A stretch of DNA of 64,000 bases, taken from the NCBI RefSeq assembly GCF_026586665.1, contig NZ_JAODIY010000004.1, positions 180,120-244,119 on the forward strand, given 5' to 3'. A program made the translations under genes and the position numbers. Below the pieces are notes generated by a model, which was not told where the DNA came from, searched no databases, and saw nothing but the letters and a program-made list of their open reading frames with translations. The DNA comes from Halovenus rubra. Lineage in GTDB: Archaea > Halobacteriota > Halobacteria > Halobacteriales > Haloarculaceae. Positions 53,450 to 63,409 of the stretch are shown in pieces (the stretch's first letter is position 1; every line of letters starts with the position of its first letter).

Positions 53450-55058
53450 GGAAGCGCTCCCAGCACTGTTGATTGCAGTCCCGATACTCGGTGCGACCCT
53501 TCCACTCGCCCTCGGACTTGTCCGCCAGCGAATTGGCTGGTGGGTCGCGACGCTCGTTCTCGCTGTCGAGGCAGCAATGGCTTCTTGGATTGCGTACGCG
53601 GTTTATATCGGTGGTGACCGGATCACACACATTCTGGGTGGTGAAACCTTTGGTCGCAAGGAGGTAACTGTCGGCTCGTTCGATACAGAAGGGTTTATTG
53701 TCGGTATCGAACTTGTCGCTGATGCGCTTTCGGGCCTACTCGTGGCGCTCATCGCGTTTGTCTCTCTTGGTGTGCTCGCCTACGCGCGGCGAGCGGGACC
53801 GCGACAGAACACGTTCTATAGTGCGTACCTTCTACTGACTGGGGGGTTAATGGGTCTCGTCCTCACAGGCGACCTGTTCAACATGTTCGTCTTCCTCGAA
53901 ATTGTGGGGCTAATGACCTACGCACTCGTTGCCAGCGACCGCTCGGCGGCATCAGCTGTCGCGGCGCTGAAGTATCTGGTCATCGGGACGACCGGCGCGT
54001 CGATGTATCTCGTCGGTGTTGGTTATCTGTTTGTCCGGACTGGGACACTCAACATGGTTGACACCTCACGCGTACTCGCAGGTGAGCCTGAATGGCTTGA
54101 AGTGACGGGAGCGCTTTACACGGAGCCGCTGGTTGTCGCAAGCTTTGGCTTCATCGCTGTTGGACTGGCGACCAAGACTGCTATCTTCCCGCTCCATACG
54201 TGGCAGCCGGGTGCGTACTCCGAAGCGCCAGATTCGGTGACGGTCCTCATCTCCGCGCTCGTCTCGACGACCAGTGCCTACGCACTCGCTCGCATCACAT
54301 GGGTCGTTTTCACACCCGAGTTCTTCGCTGTGAATGTCAAAGCAACAGAGGCCATCCTCGTATTGGCCGCTTTGAGTGTCGTCATCGGTAGCGTTCTGGC
54401 TGCGATGCAACAGCGAGTCAAGCGAGTGTTTGCGTATTCGTCGGTTGCACAGTTCGGTCTCATCGCGATGGCTATCGGTATCAGTGTCCACCCAGCAGCG
54501 ACGGATACAGCGACGCGCTTTGCGGTGTACGGCGTTGTTATCCATCTCATCGGCCACGCTGTCATCAAGGGTGGGCTGTTCGCGACTGTCGGTGCAATAA
54601 AAAAGAGCACCGGTGCACGGTCTATTGATGAATATGCTGGTCTTGCCACGGAGCGGCCAGTTCTCTCTGGGACGCTTGCTGTCCTTGGGTTCAGTCTCAT
54701 CGGTGTCCCACCGATGATTGGCTTTGTTGGCAAGTGGTATATCGGGTTAGCCGCCGTCAAGGCAGAACTCTGGCCGCTCGTTTTCGTCATCTTCGCCAGT
54801 ACCCTCTTGACGCTTTTGTACGTCGCAAGGTTGCTGGAGAAACTGTATTTCACCCCCCTCTCCGAGACCACCGACACTGCCCAGGAGCCAGCAGTTGCCA
54901 CGGACGGCCGTGGCTCGGTTTCCTTTGGCATGGTTGCACTGGCCGTTACTGCTGCCGTTCTCGCCGTTGGACTCGGGTTCATGGGCGCTGAACTGACCGA
55001 CGCTATCGATCCACTCGTCGATGCAATCCAAGAATCATCGCCGGAGGTACACCAATGA
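53442..55058 (+). CDS. mnhD: antiporter subunit MnhD (NuoN/M-like), copy 1
   Basis: A 538-residue proton/sodium antiporter-like subunit with about 14 helices. Motifs: LTGDLFNMFVFLEIVGLMTY holding the key Glu of helix 5, LPLHTWQPGAYSEAPDSVTV-like FPLHTWQPGAYSEAP, RVKRVFAYSSVAQFGLIAMA (Lys helix), and HAVIKGGLFATVGAIKKSTG. GGAGGTG lies 14 bases before the ATG. It belongs to the Nqo12-14/MrpA/D family. The C-terminal cytoplasmic stretch is acidic. Confidence 0.93.
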   Translation: MTEEALPALLIAVPILGATLPLALGLVRQRIGWWVATLVLAVEAAMASWIAYAVYIGGDRITHILGGETFGRKEVTVGSFDTEGFIVGIELVADALSGLLVALIAFVSLGVLAYARRAGPRQNTFYSAYLLLTGGLMGLVLTGDLFNMFVFLEIVGLMTYALVASDRSAASAVAALKYLVIGTTGASMYLVGVGYLFVRTGTLNMVDTSRVLAGEPEWLEVTGALYTEPLVVASFGFIAVGLATKTAIFPLHTWQPGAYSEAPDSVTVLISALVSTTSAYALARITWVVFTPEFFAVNVKATEAILVLAALSVVIGSVLAAMQQRVKRVFAYSSVAQFGLIAMAIGISVHPAATDTATRFAVYGVVIHLIGHAVIKGGLFATVGAIKKSTGARSIDEYAGLATERPVLSGTLAVLGFSLIGVPPMIGFVGKWYIGLAAVKAELWPLVFVIFASTLLTLLYVARLLEKLYFTPLSETTDTAQEPAVATDGRGSVSFGMVALAVTAAVLAVGLGFMGAELTDAIDPLVDAIQESSPEVHQ

Positions 55059-56734
55059 CAGAAGCAGTCGTCACTGATATTCGACCACTGGCCGCCGTGC
55101 TCGTCTCGGCAGTCTCGGTCGTGTTGATTGTCGCGTCGCATCGCTACCCGAATATCCGCGAGTCGTGGTCGATACTTGCAGCGCTTACGAAGTTCGGCCT
55201 CATCGCGAGCATGGTCCCCGGCGTACTCGACGGGACCGAATATGAAGCGTCACTCGGTGAGTTTGTCTACGGTATTGAGTTCGCTCTGAAGGCTGACGCG
55301 CTTGGCATGATATTTGCGCTACTGGCCAGCTTTCTCTGGATTTTCACAGCCTTCTACGCGGCGGGATATATGCGTGGCCTCGACGAGGGAAACCAGACCC
55401 GCTTTTTCGCCGCCTTTGCTGCCAGCCTTTCGGCAGCCGTCGGTATCGCGTTCGCGCGCAATCTACTGACAATTTTTGTCTTCTACGAACTTCTCTCGGT
55501 CGCTACGTATCCGCTCGTCGCCCACGACGGAAGTAAAGAAGCTAGAGTGGCGGGTCGGAAGTACCTCGCGTACACGTTCTTTGGCGGCGGGTTGCTCGTC
55601 TTGGGTGGCACTGCACTAGTGTTTGCCATGGCTGGAACGACAGAGTTTGGGGCAACTGCTACGCATCTCGCCGACTCCAACGCCGCCCTCGCTCGGGCAG
55701 CGTTCGGTCTGCTCGCAGCCGGGTTCGGCGTCAAAGCTGCCCTGATGCCGGTTCACTCCTGGCTGCCTGACGCGATGGTCGCGCCGACGCCTGTTTCGGG
55801 TCTCCTCCACGCCGTGGCAGTCGTCAAAAGCGGTGTCTTCGGTATCGCACGCCTCGTTTTGGAGGTATACGAGCCACAACTTGTCGGTGATCTCGGTGTC
55901 GGCATCGTGCTTGCTATTGTTGCCGCAATCACGCTCACGGTGGCGAGCATCATTGCGCTTCGCGCTGACCGTCTCAAGCGTCGGCTAGCGTACTCGACGA
56001 TCAGCCAACTCTCGTATATCGTGCTTGGTTTGGGACTTGTCGGGCCTGCTGCTGTTGCGGGTGCAGGCCTTGAAAATGTCATCAAGGGTGGACTGCTCCA
56101 TATCCCAGCTCACGCGTTTATGAAACTCACCCTCTTTTTCTGTGCGGGGATTATCCACGTCGAAACCCACACGGACTACATCAGCGAGATGGACGGTATC
56201 GGCAAGCGGATGCCACTGACGATGACAGCGTTTGGCATCGCTGCAGCAGGAATGGCCGGTATTCCGCTGGTCGCTGGGTTCGTCAGTAAGTGGTTTATCC
56301 TTATCGGCGCTGTTCAGGCGAGCCAGTCCGCATTTGCTGTTGTCTTACTCATCTCTGGTGTCCTCAACATCGCGTACTTCTGGCCTATCGTCTACGGCGC
56401 GTTCTTCGAGTCCTACGACAGTGCCGACTCGAAGCCACTCGTCGAGGGGCCACTTGGGGGCCACAGCCCAAAGCAGGCTGCAACCGACGGTGGCTCCGAA
56501 CAGGACCCGGGCGGCGACGCTGAGTCCCACGACACGCACGTTGAGGAGGGTCACCATGGTGGCCCCGGTGACGGCGGCTGGGACCGCGTTGGCTGGACTG
56601 GTGATGAGGGGTCATGGCTCATGCTTGGGCCGATACTGCTCATTGCCGCCGGTGCTGTCGTTCTTGGTATCGTGCCCGACGCCGCTGTGTTCCTCCAACT
56701 TATCGAAGATGTCGCTCAGGGGGTGATGGCCTAA
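55055..56734 (+). CDS. antiporter subunit MnhD-like (NuoM-like), copy 2
   Basis: A 559-residue antiporter-like subunit. Motifs: RNLLTIFVFYELLSVATYPL (Glu helix 5), LMPVHSWLPDAMVAPTPVSG, RLKRRLAYSTISQLSYIVLG, HAFMKLTLFFCAGIIHVETH. Between residues about 462 and 520 a soluble loop rich in His, Gly, Asp and Glu (HDTHVEEGHHGGPGDGG) interrupts the C-terminal helices; this loop is unusual. GGAGGT lies 12 bases before the ATG. It overlaps copy 1 by 4 bases. Confidence 0.92.
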   Translation: MTEAVVTDIRPLAAVLVSAVSVVLIVASHRYPNIRESWSILAALTKFGLIASMVPGVLDGTEYEASLGEFVYGIEFALKADALGMIFALLASFLWIFTAFYAAGYMRGLDEGNQTRFFAAFAASLSAAVGIAFARNLLTIFVFYELLSVATYPLVAHDGSKEARVAGRKYLAYTFFGGGLLVLGGTALVFAMAGTTEFGATATHLADSNAALARAAFGLLAAGFGVKAALMPVHSWLPDAMVAPTPVSGLLHAVAVVKSGVFGIARLVLEVYEPQLVGDLGVGIVLAIVAAITLTVASIIALRADRLKRRLAYSTISQLSYIVLGLGLVGPAAVAGAGLENVIKGGLLHIPAHAFMKLTLFFCAGIIHVETHTDYISEMDGIGKRMPLTMTAFGIAAAGMAGIPLVAGFVSKWFILIGAVQASQSAFAVVLLISGVLNIAYFWPIVYGAFFESYDSADSKPLVEGPLGGHSPKQAATDGGSEQDPGGDAESHDTHVEEGHHGGPGDGGWDRVGWTGDEGSWLMLGPILLIAAGAVVLGIVPDAAVFLQLIEDVAQGVMA

Positions 56735-58548
56735 TGGTGCTCGAATCTATCCCGCCGTTTGCTATTGTGTTAATTGCCGCAGTTCTTGTGCCCGTTTTGC
56801 CCCGGCGTCTTGGGCACGCTATTGGCGTTCTCGCGACTGGGAGCGTCGCCGCTATCTCGTTGGTTATCGACGAGGGAACACACCTCTCTGGGTTCGAACT
56901 GTTTGGCACCTTCGACGTGGTCATTTACAACGTCGACCAGTTTTCGCGACTGATGGGCCTCATCTTCGGGTTCATCGCGGCGGTTGCGGTGCTGTACTCT
57001 TATGCTAGTGACGCTGACAGCATCCAGACGGCGTTTGCGCTGTCGTACGTTGGAGTTAGTCTCGGAACCGTCTATGCCGGTGACTGGCTAACGCTCATTT
57101 TCTTCTGGGAGCTGATGGCTGTCACGAGCACGCTGCTTGTCTGGCACTACGGTGGCGACGCAGTCCGGTCCGGGTTCCGTTACGCTATGCTTCACGGTAT
57201 CGGTGGCAGCCTCTTCCTTGCTGCTATCGTCTGGCATTACGCTAACGTCGGGGCGGTTGCATTCACTGGAAACGGCATTACCGGCACCGTCCCTGCGACA
57301 CTTGCCGCAATCGGTATCGGAGTCAACGTTGGCTTTGTTGGGCTACACGCCTGGTTGCCCGATACTTATCCGAGTCCACATCTCGCTGCGAGTGTGTTTC
57401 TCTGTGTCTACACAACCAAAACAGGAGTCTATGGCATGTATCGCGCGTTCCCTGACGGTCATATCTGGATTGCGTACATGGGCGGTGCGATGGCCGTCTT
57501 TGGTGCGTTTGCGGCGCTGCTCCAGTCAGATATGCGTCGGCTTCTCTCCTATCACATTCAGTCTCAGGTTGGGTATATGATTGCTGGCGTCGGTCTTGCT
57601 GGTGGAGCCATCGGTCACGGTGGTCATGACAAGTATTACGACGTCCTCGCGGCGGCAGGGACGTTTGGACACGTGTTCAACCACATCCTTTACAAGGGAT
57701 TGTTGTTCATGACTGTCGGTGTCATCATCTACCGGACAGGACAGGAGAGTCTCGATAACATCGGCGGCTTGGGTCGGAAAATGCCGATTACTGCTATTAC
57801 GTTTACAATCGCGGCGCTGTCCATTGCTGGCTTCCCCGGATTCAACGGCTTCGTCTCGAAGGGGATGATTATTGGTGCGGCCCACAAGAAACATCTGGAT
57901 ATTCTCTGGTATCTCCTCTTGCTTGGCGGCGTCGGAACGTTCCTCTCGTTTATCAAGCTGGGCTATTTTGCTTTCATCGAAGGAAGCTACGACGGAGTGG
58001 TCAAAGACGCAAATATCGGCCAGAGTGTGTCGATGGTCTCTGTTGCGGGACTTTGTGTTCTGTTTGGTCTCCGGCCAACGCTTCTCTTTGAGCTATTGCC
58101 ATTCCAGGGGCAGTACGAGTACACTACCTACACAGCCTCACACATTACTGAAGGGCTAGTGTTGGCTGGTGCGGGTGCAATTGGCTTTGCCGTGTTGCGG
58201 GGGCCGCTCCATCATATTGGGAGAGTCCCGGATATCGATTCCCTGTACAACCGGGGATTCTTCTACGGTGGACGAGTCCTGATTGTGGCCGTTACCGAGT
58301 TGTATGCTTTCGTTGACCGGGTTGCGGTCGGGCTGGTCCGTAACAGCTACTGGGTTGGAGCCAATCCGACGTTGGCTGTGGCCCGAACTGCCCGGTATCT
58401 CCCCCAATCAGTTCGGCCGTCTTGGGATGACGAACAACCACAGGCTGACGGCGGTGCACCCCCGCGGCTGTATCTCCGCGCTGGTATCGGAACCTCTGTT
58501 CTGTTGTTAGCAACTGTGTTGACCATCGTGTTGCTCGTCGTGCTGTAG
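56734..58548 (+). CDS. antiporter subunit (NuoL/MnhA-like), copy 3
   Basis: A 604-residue antiporter-like membrane subunit. Motifs: [20 protein letters not shown] (Glu helix), [60 protein letters not shown], and [18 protein letters not shown]. It is the third such subunit in the operon and together with the DUF4040 gene may replace the large MrpA. Its ATG shares one base with the previous stop (TAATG). The tail carries a final membrane helix ending VLLVVL. Confidence 0.91.
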   Translation: MVLESIPPFAIVLIAAVLVPVLPRRLGHAIGVLATGSVAAISLVIDEGTHLSGFELFGTFDVVIYNVDQFSRLMGLIFGFIAAVAVLYSYASDADSIQTAFALSYVGVSLGTVYAGDWLTLIFFWELMAVTSTLLVWHYGGDAVRSGFRYAMLHGIGGSLFLAAIVWHYANVGAVAFTGNGITGTVPATLAAIGIGVNVGFVGLHAWLPDTYPSPHLAASVFLCVYTTKTGVYGMYRAFPDGHIWIAYMGGAMAVFGAFAALLQSDMRRLLSYHIQSQVGYMIAGVGLAGGAIGHGGHDKYYDVLAAAGTFGHVFNHILYKGLLFMTVGVIIYRTGQESLDNIGGLGRKMPITAITFTIAALSIAGFPGFNGFVSKGMIIGAAHKKHLDILWYLLLLGGVGTFLSFIKLGYFAFIEGSYDGVVKDANIGQSVSMVSVAGLCVLFGLRPTLLFELLPFQGQYEYTTYTASHITEGLVLAGAGAIGFAVLRGPLHHIGRVPDIDSLYNRGFFYGGRVLIVAVTELYAFVDRVAVGLVRNSYWVGANPTLAVARTARYLPQSVRPSWDDEQPQADGGAPPRLYLRAGIGTSVLLLATVLTIVLLVVL

Positions 58549-58601
58549 GACGGCAGTTTGGATCAAAAATTGTTTCGCCGTTCCCGCCTGAACAACTGAC
58601 A

Positions 58602-59579
58602 ATGGGAAACGCAGATTTACGCGACCTCGCTGCGATTACAGAGGTGCCATTCGATAACGTGGGGGAGTCGACAGTTGCAGTTGATGCGCACAACTGGCTG
58701 TATCGTTATCTCACGACGACAGTCAAGTGGACCAGCGACGAGAAGTACACTACGCGTGACGGGACCGAGGTTGCGAATCTTCTCGGGGCTGTCCAGGGGT
58801 TGCCGAAGTTCTTCGAACACGACCTTACGCCCGTCTTCGTCTTCGACGGAGCTGTTACTGACCTCAAAGAAGACGAGGTAGCAAAGCGCCGAGAACAGCG
58901 CGAGCAATACGAGGCAGAGCTTGCAAAGGCCCGCAAAGAGGGCGACCAAGTCGCAGTTGCCCGTCTCGAATCCAGAACACAACGGCTCACCGACACGATT
59001 ATCGAGACGACTCGGCAACTGTTCGAACTGCTTGATGTCCCGGTTGTGGATGCACTCGCCGAGGGTGAGGCCCAGTGTGCCCACATGGCCCGGCAGAAAA
59101 CTGTCGACTACGCCGGGACCGAAGACTACGACGCGTTGCTCTTTGGCGCGCCTTACACACTCCGGCAACTCACGAGTAGCGGCGACCCCGAGCTGATGGA
59201 CTTCGACGCAACGCTTGAAAACCACGACCTGACCTGGGAGCAACTCGTCGACGTGGCGCTACTCTGTGGAACAGACTTTAATCCGGGCATCTCCGGCATT
59301 GGCCCAAAGACCGCTGTCTCGCTTGTTTCCGAACATGGTGACCTCTTTGGCGCACTGTCGGCGCGTGATGAACATATCGACAACGCAGACCGGCTTCGCT
59401 CGCTCTTTCTTGATCCGCCTGTCGAAGACGTGACTGTCGACACGGCAATCAACCCAGATGTAGGGGCAGCTCGTGAGTTTGTCACCGAAACCTGGGAAGT
59501 TGATGCCAACGAGGTCGAACGCGGCTTCGAGCGTATCGAGCAATCGCTCGTCCAGACGGGTCTTGGAGACTGGTCTTAA
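58602..59579 (+). CDS. fen: flap endonuclease 1
   Basis: Structure-specific 5' flap endonuclease of replication and repair, 325 residues. The N and I regions are intact: [60 protein letters not shown] (active-site acidic residues), YDALLFGAP, and the helix-hairpin-helix [20 protein letters not shown]. The C-terminus ends [11 protein letters not shown], a shortened PCNA-binding-like box. It follows the antiporter operon by 53 bases. Confidence 0.96.
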   Translation: MGNADLRDLAAITEVPFDNVGESTVAVDAHNWLYRYLTTTVKWTSDEKYTTRDGTEVANLLGAVQGLPKFFEHDLTPVFVFDGAVTDLKEDEVAKRREQREQYEAELAKARKEGDQVAVARLESRTQRLTDTIIETTRQLFELLDVPVVDALAEGEAQCAHMARQKTVDYAGTEDYDALLFGAPYTLRQLTSSGDPELMDFDATLENHDLTWEQLVDVALLCGTDFNPGISGIGPKTAVSLVSEHGDLFGALSARDEHIDNADRLRSLFLDPPVEDVTVDTAINPDVGAAREFVTETWEVDANEVERGFERIEQSLVQTGLGDWS

Positions 59580-59669
59580 GCCTTTGTTTGCCCGAACCGA
59601 GCCTGTCTATCCCCTTATACTGTTTTCCCAACGTTACCTCGTGACCACCAGTTTCCGGGCACACTCTCT

Positions 59670-59867
59670 CTACCGAGCACGTTCAAGCGAGCAACAGGCT
59701 TCGCTGTCGACGGTAATCCAGGCCGCCGCAATGTGTGGGGTGGCTGGGTCAAATATTGTGAGCTTCGTCGGGTCGTCCGTATCGCTGTGTGCCCAGTCTA
59801 GATCGACATCGGGATACTCGGACAACTGCTCGGGACCGTACCGCTGATGATTGCTTTGTTTGGTCAT
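59670..59867 (-). CDS. small haloarchaeal protein (DUF7511-like)
   Basis: A 65-residue acidic protein. Its C-terminal half (LTIFDPATPHIAAAWITVDS, then ACCSLERAR) follows the pattern I recall for DUF7511, a short beta-strand domain with a T-W-I/L core. The ATG at 59867 (MTKQSNHQRYG) is used; a start 15 bases upstream is possible. Function unknown. Confidence 0.65.
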   Translation of the reverse strand: MTKQSNHQRYGPEQLSEYPDVDLDWAHSDTDDPTKLTIFDPATPHIAAAWITVDSEACCSLERAR

Positions 59868-59965
59868 ACCACACGTATTCAATTAGCCAGTAATAAACGC
59901 TCCGTACAAACACTCAGGCAGTCCTTAAGGAAAATCATATTCTCTAAACAGCACCTGATGACGTG

Positions 59966-60628
59966 TTACTGTTCTGTCGGCACTCCAACGACGAGCAGTA
60001 CAGCTGTCAGCACGAACACGCCCGTTGCGATGTCATAGGTAAACTCCCCTGTCTGGAGTGCGAGTGTGGTTCCAGTAAGGAAGCTACCAGCCGTAGCAAT
60101 CAGTGGTAGCGTACAGCTTACACACGCAAACAGCCCGAGAATGCCGGCAACTGCTCCGCGAGATGTTGCTGCAACAGCTCGGTATACGCCGTAGGAGAGT
60201 CCAATGTAGCCAATAACCTTGAACGGCAGTAGAACAATCCGTATCGGTGGCAGAGAGCCGAGCACAACTGGCCCCCAGCCGGGAGTTGAAACCTCGACAG
60301 CAAGAGAACTGGTTTCGGCGCCGAGACCGACCACGCCGCCAATTATTGCGAGCACGAAAAAATACACCACACCGACGATGGGGGCAAACAAGCCGGTATT
60401 AGTCTGGCACCCACGCTCTCGGAGATGAGCAACTAGCCAGACCGCAACTGTAATCCAGACGACCGGCACCATCGCACGCTCCGCTGCGATGACTGTCCCT
60501 GTTGCGTGTACATATGCAAGTAGTGCCACAATATGAGCGACGAGAACAAATATACTGAGAATTGCCGCACGACTCCTAAAGAGCCTGAATGCGCGGATTA
60601 TTCCCGGATTCTCGGTAACGCTACTCAT
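59966..60628 (-). CDS. membrane protein of the oxidase cluster (DUF7546-like)
   Basis: A 220-residue integral membrane protein with about seven helices, among them IFVLVAHIVALLAYVHATGT, VVYFFVLAIIGGVVGLGAET, and a Cys pair in FACVSCTLPLIA within a late helix. The CxxC could bind copper or heme or form a disulfide, but this is speculation. It lies downstream of the ba3 oxidase genes on the same strand and I recall it as a recurrent neighbour of haloarchaeal oxidases (DUF7546), so an assembly role is plausible. Confidence 0.75.
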   Translation of the reverse strand: MSSVTENPGIIRAFRLFRSRAAILSIFVLVAHIVALLAYVHATGTVIAAERAMVPVVWITVAVWLVAHLRERGCQTNTGLFAPIVGVVYFFVLAIIGGVVGLGAETSSLAVEVSTPGWGPVVLGSLPPIRIVLLPFKVIGYIGLSYGVYRAVAATSRGAVAGILGLFACVSCTLPLIATAGSFLTGTTLALQTGEFTYDIATGVFVLTAVLLVVGVPTEQ

Positions 60629-60660
60629 TATCTTATTGACGTGGAATTGGTGCCTTTTGT

Positions 60661-60867
60661 CTATGCACTCACCGAGGCAGCATCCTGGTTTTTCGGGAGA
60701 AGCAAGAGACCACCAAACACCACGGCGAGGATGGTCCCTATGGCTGGGAAGTAGACGCTCGGCGCGATGTCAATGCCGAACATTCCGAGCAGTGTATTGA
60801 ACTCGACAGCGAAGACGATAGCGAACGCACCGAGAACCAGCAGGCCTGCCGTACCGGGACGGTTCAT
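60661..60867 (-). CDS. small oxidase-cluster membrane protein
   Basis: A 68-residue protein with two helices (TAGLLVLGAFAIVFAVEF and YFPAIGTILAVVFGGLLLL). It overlaps the end of cbaA by 4 bases (ATGA), so it is made with the oxidase. It may be a CbaC-like accessory subunit; the family is not certain. Confidence 0.7.
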   Translation of the reverse strand: MNRPGTAGLLVLGAFAIVFAVEFNTLLGMFGIDIAPSVYFPAIGTILAVVFGGLLLLPKNQDAASVSA

Positions 60868-62594
60868 GGTATCACCCCAAAGACTGCATGGAATAACCCA
60901 GTGAGGAAGCTACTGGTATCGCCGATAAACGTGGTCACTGGGCCAAACCAGCCGTTTCCAGAGACAATTGCTGCAATCGGGAGTGTGTAAGTGAGAAGAA
61001 TTAGCCCGATTGCGATAGCGGTCCACAACCGGAAGTTTTCGAGGACTGCAGGGGCGTGTTCCGGACCCGAAAGAGCTGGCGGAATTGTGTCTGGCGTCGG
61101 TGCATCTTTATCAGCGAAATTGAACCACGACAAGAGAATGTGTGCTGCAAACAGCAGTAGTGAGACAACCAGCAGCACAGAGCCCAGCGCAATCTGGGCG
61201 TGCAGTTCGCTAATCGTTCCAAGCGATGTCTCGAAGGTCACACCATCGTAGAATGGGTCTGCGGTTCGCCGTGGCTCACCAGCTAACCCGATGCGGTGCA
61301 TCGCGTTCGACATGAACACCATTCCGATAAACCACACGACGACCTGAACGAGACCGAGGCGCTTGCTGAACACTTTGTGGCCTGTAATCTTCGGGAGGAA
61401 CCAGTATGTAGACGCCATAAACGACAGCGCTACGGCGGTCCCGACAGTGAGGTGGAAGTGACCGACAATCCAGAGTGTATTGTGAACGAGGTAGTTGAAG
61501 TTCATACCTGCGTTTACCATCCCGGAGAAGCCTGCTGCGGCAAACATCAGTGCTGCCAGAGCCATGCCAGTAAACGCCGGGCGGTTCCACGGCAAGTCAG
61601 TGAGCCATCGGAAATAGCCAGAGCCACCACGCTGACGTGCACCGTGTTCGATGCTTGCCACAACGGTAAAGGCTGTTAGCAGACTGGGCAACAGCAAGAA
61701 CATCGTATTCGTCATTGCCAAGAATTTGAACCCTTCTGAGATACCGGGGTCCACGTACTGGTGATGTATACCAGTTGGCACCGAAAGCACCAAGAAGAGA
61801 ACGAACACGATGCGTGCAAGCGGGTCACTGAACAAGCGGCCGCCCGCGAGTTTGGGAAGGATGACATACCACATCATGTACACCGGCATCAGCCAGAAGT
61901 ACACGACCGGGTGGCCAAAGAACCAGAATAGCGTCCGTGTTAGCAGTGGATTCACGCCACCGACAAGACCGAGTTGCCACGGTAACAAAAAGAAAATAAC
62001 AGCGATAGCAACACCGGCGGAAGCGAGATACCACATAAGCATCGTCGTCAACACCATGAATGTCCGCAGCGGTGTCTTCTCACCACGGTTCTTCTGTTTC
62101 CAGGCCCACCACGAGCGGAACCAGTCGATGCCTGCAAGCCAGGTGCCGATAATGAACACAGCAAGCCCGGCATAAAACAGTGGATGTGCCTCAAGGGGCG
62201 CATAGAACGTGAACAGTACGTCTGCACTGATTTCTGTCTGATCGATAAATCCACCGAGGATCGGGACCGCGGCCATAATCGAGCCAAGAACCATCAGAGC
62301 ATACCAAAGTTTCGTAAACCGAATATCCTCTGACGGACGGTCGAGGCTGTCAGTTACTGCCCACTGGAAGAACCCGACCAAAAAGAAGATACTAAATAGG
62401 ATAGCAAGCGAGACACCATGAAGCGTCAACACCGTGTAGTATGTCGAATCGTCGATAACTTGTACGTAACCGGTCCGGTGCAACGCCTGAATAAGTCCCA
62501 TCACGCCACCGAGAAGTAGCGCGACAAACGAACTTGCGAGGGCAGCCCTGACAATTCCAGCCTCATTGGGATACTCGTGGGCGAACACCCCCAT
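60864..62594 (-). CDS. cbaA: ba3-type cytochrome c oxidase subunit I
   Basis: Heme-copper oxidase catalytic subunit, 576 residues, about 13 helices. The Cu-B/tyrosine segment is FGHPVVYFWLMPVYMMWYVI, the B-family form in which His and Tyr sit four apart. A low-spin heme His is in LTLHGVSLAILFS, Cu-B histidines in TGIHHQYVDPG, and heme ligands in GHFHLTVGTAVALSF. This matches Thermus ba3 and haloarchaeal CbaA. GGAGGTG in the end of cbaB lies 14 bases before the ATG. Quinol or halocyanin donor not resolvable. Confidence 0.96.
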   Translation of the reverse strand: MGVFAHEYPNEAGIVRAALASSFVALLLGGVMGLIQALHRTGYVQVIDDSTYYTVLTLHGVSLAILFSIFFLVGFFQWAVTDSLDRPSEDIRFTKLWYALMVLGSIMAAVPILGGFIDQTEISADVLFTFYAPLEAHPLFYAGLAVFIIGTWLAGIDWFRSWWAWKQKNRGEKTPLRTFMVLTTMLMWYLASAGVAIAVIFFLLPWQLGLVGGVNPLLTRTLFWFFGHPVVYFWLMPVYMMWYVILPKLAGGRLFSDPLARIVFVLFLVLSVPTGIHHQYVDPGISEGFKFLAMTNTMFLLLPSLLTAFTVVASIEHGARQRGGSGYFRWLTDLPWNRPAFTGMALAALMFAAAGFSGMVNAGMNFNYLVHNTLWIVGHFHLTVGTAVALSFMASTYWFLPKITGHKVFSKRLGLVQVVVWFIGMVFMSNAMHRIGLAGEPRRTADPFYDGVTFETSLGTISELHAQIALGSVLLVVSLLLFAAHILLSWFNFADKDAPTPDTIPPALSGPEHAPAVLENFRLWTAIAIGLILLTYTLPIAAIVSGNGWFGPVTTFIGDTSSFLTGLFHAVFGVIP

Positions 62595-63091
62595 CAGGCA
62601 TCACCTCCAAACTCGTCTTCAGGGACAACTTGGATTTGCCCCTCCATTTCGTGATGGAGGCTTCCACAGTACTCGTGACAGACGAACCCATACGTCCCGG
62701 ACTCGTCGAATTCAACCGTTATCTCCGTTATTTGACCAGGAATAATCATTGAATTTACGTTTGTTCCAGCAATGTTGAACCCGTGTGTCACATCACTGGC
62801 AGTCATATAGAACGTCACTGTACTACCTTCCGGAATCTCGATATCGTTGGGAATAAACGACGGGTGAACTGCAATCATGTTCACCTCGAACTCTCCATCC
62901 CCGACCTGGTGTACACCAGTATCGCCAAACCGCTCGTGGTCGCTGAGGTTATTCGGGTCAATGGTTCCGCCATCATCGTCGACCATTTCGATGCCGGCTC
63001 CGACGGCACCGTACGCAACGGTTCCAATAAACGCGACGATTAACAGCACTGCAACGCCGAACCAGATTTTCTCGTATCTGTGTATCTCCAT
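62594..63091 (-). CDS. cbaB: ba3-type cytochrome c oxidase subunit II (CuA)
   Basis: CuA-carrying subunit, 165 residues. One N-terminal membrane anchor (IWFGVAVLLIVAFIGTVAYG) and an external cupredoxin domain. The CuA ligands are readable: His in SDVTHGFNI, Cys138, Cys142, His146 and Met149 in CHEYCGSLHHEM. The ATG at 63091 starts 2 bases after the cbaD stop; a GTG six bases earlier is possible. Ends TGATG with cbaA. Confidence 0.96.
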   Translation of the reverse strand: MEIHRYEKIWFGVAVLLIVAFIGTVAYGAVGAGIEMVDDDGGTIDPNNLSDHERFGDTGVHQVGDGEFEVNMIAVHPSFIPNDIEIPEGSTVTFYMTASDVTHGFNIAGTNVNSMIIPGQITEITVEFDESGTYGFVCHEYCGSLHHEMEGQIQVVPEDEFGGDA

Positions 63092-63093
63092 TG

Positions 63094-63306
63094 TCACACC
63101 ACCGTTGGGCCGCGACCGAGGAACTCGACGAAGTACATGAACACCCAGAGAAAGGCGATGATAAGGAAATACACCGTAATCAGGCTGAGTGTTCCAACGG
63201 GATCGTACTCGTCGTGTCCAATTTGTTTCTCGATGTCTACCTCCCAGACATCGTCTGGCTCGTCAAGGGTGTCGGGGGATGCCTCGTGTTCGGTGCCTGA
63301 ACTCAT
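63094..63306 (-). CDS. cbaD: CbaD-like small oxidase subunit
   Basis: A 70-residue protein: acidic N-terminus (about 35 residues) and one membrane helix (LSLITVYFLIIAFLWVFMYF). It leads the oxidase operon and is followed directly by cbaB. Position and size match CbaD of Natronomonas-type ba3 oxidases, as I recall them. Confidence 0.8.
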   Translation of the reverse strand: MSSGTEHEASPDTLDEPDDVWEVDIEKQIGHDEYDPVGTLSLITVYFLIIAFLWVFMYFVEFLGRGPTVV

Positions 63307-63379
63307 GACTATCGGTTCTTAGAATACAGCAGTCTAATACCTGTACGCTGGTTCCCACGCCCTGGGAACCACGGCTTTC

Positions 63380-63391
63380 TTTTAGCATAAT
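63380..63391 (+). promoter_or_regulatory. TATA-like box for the small membrane gene
   Basis: CTTTTAGCATAA lies about 25 bases before the ATG at 63410. Confidence 0.4.
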
Positions 63392-63409
63392 ACCGCCGTA
63401 GGGTGTATC

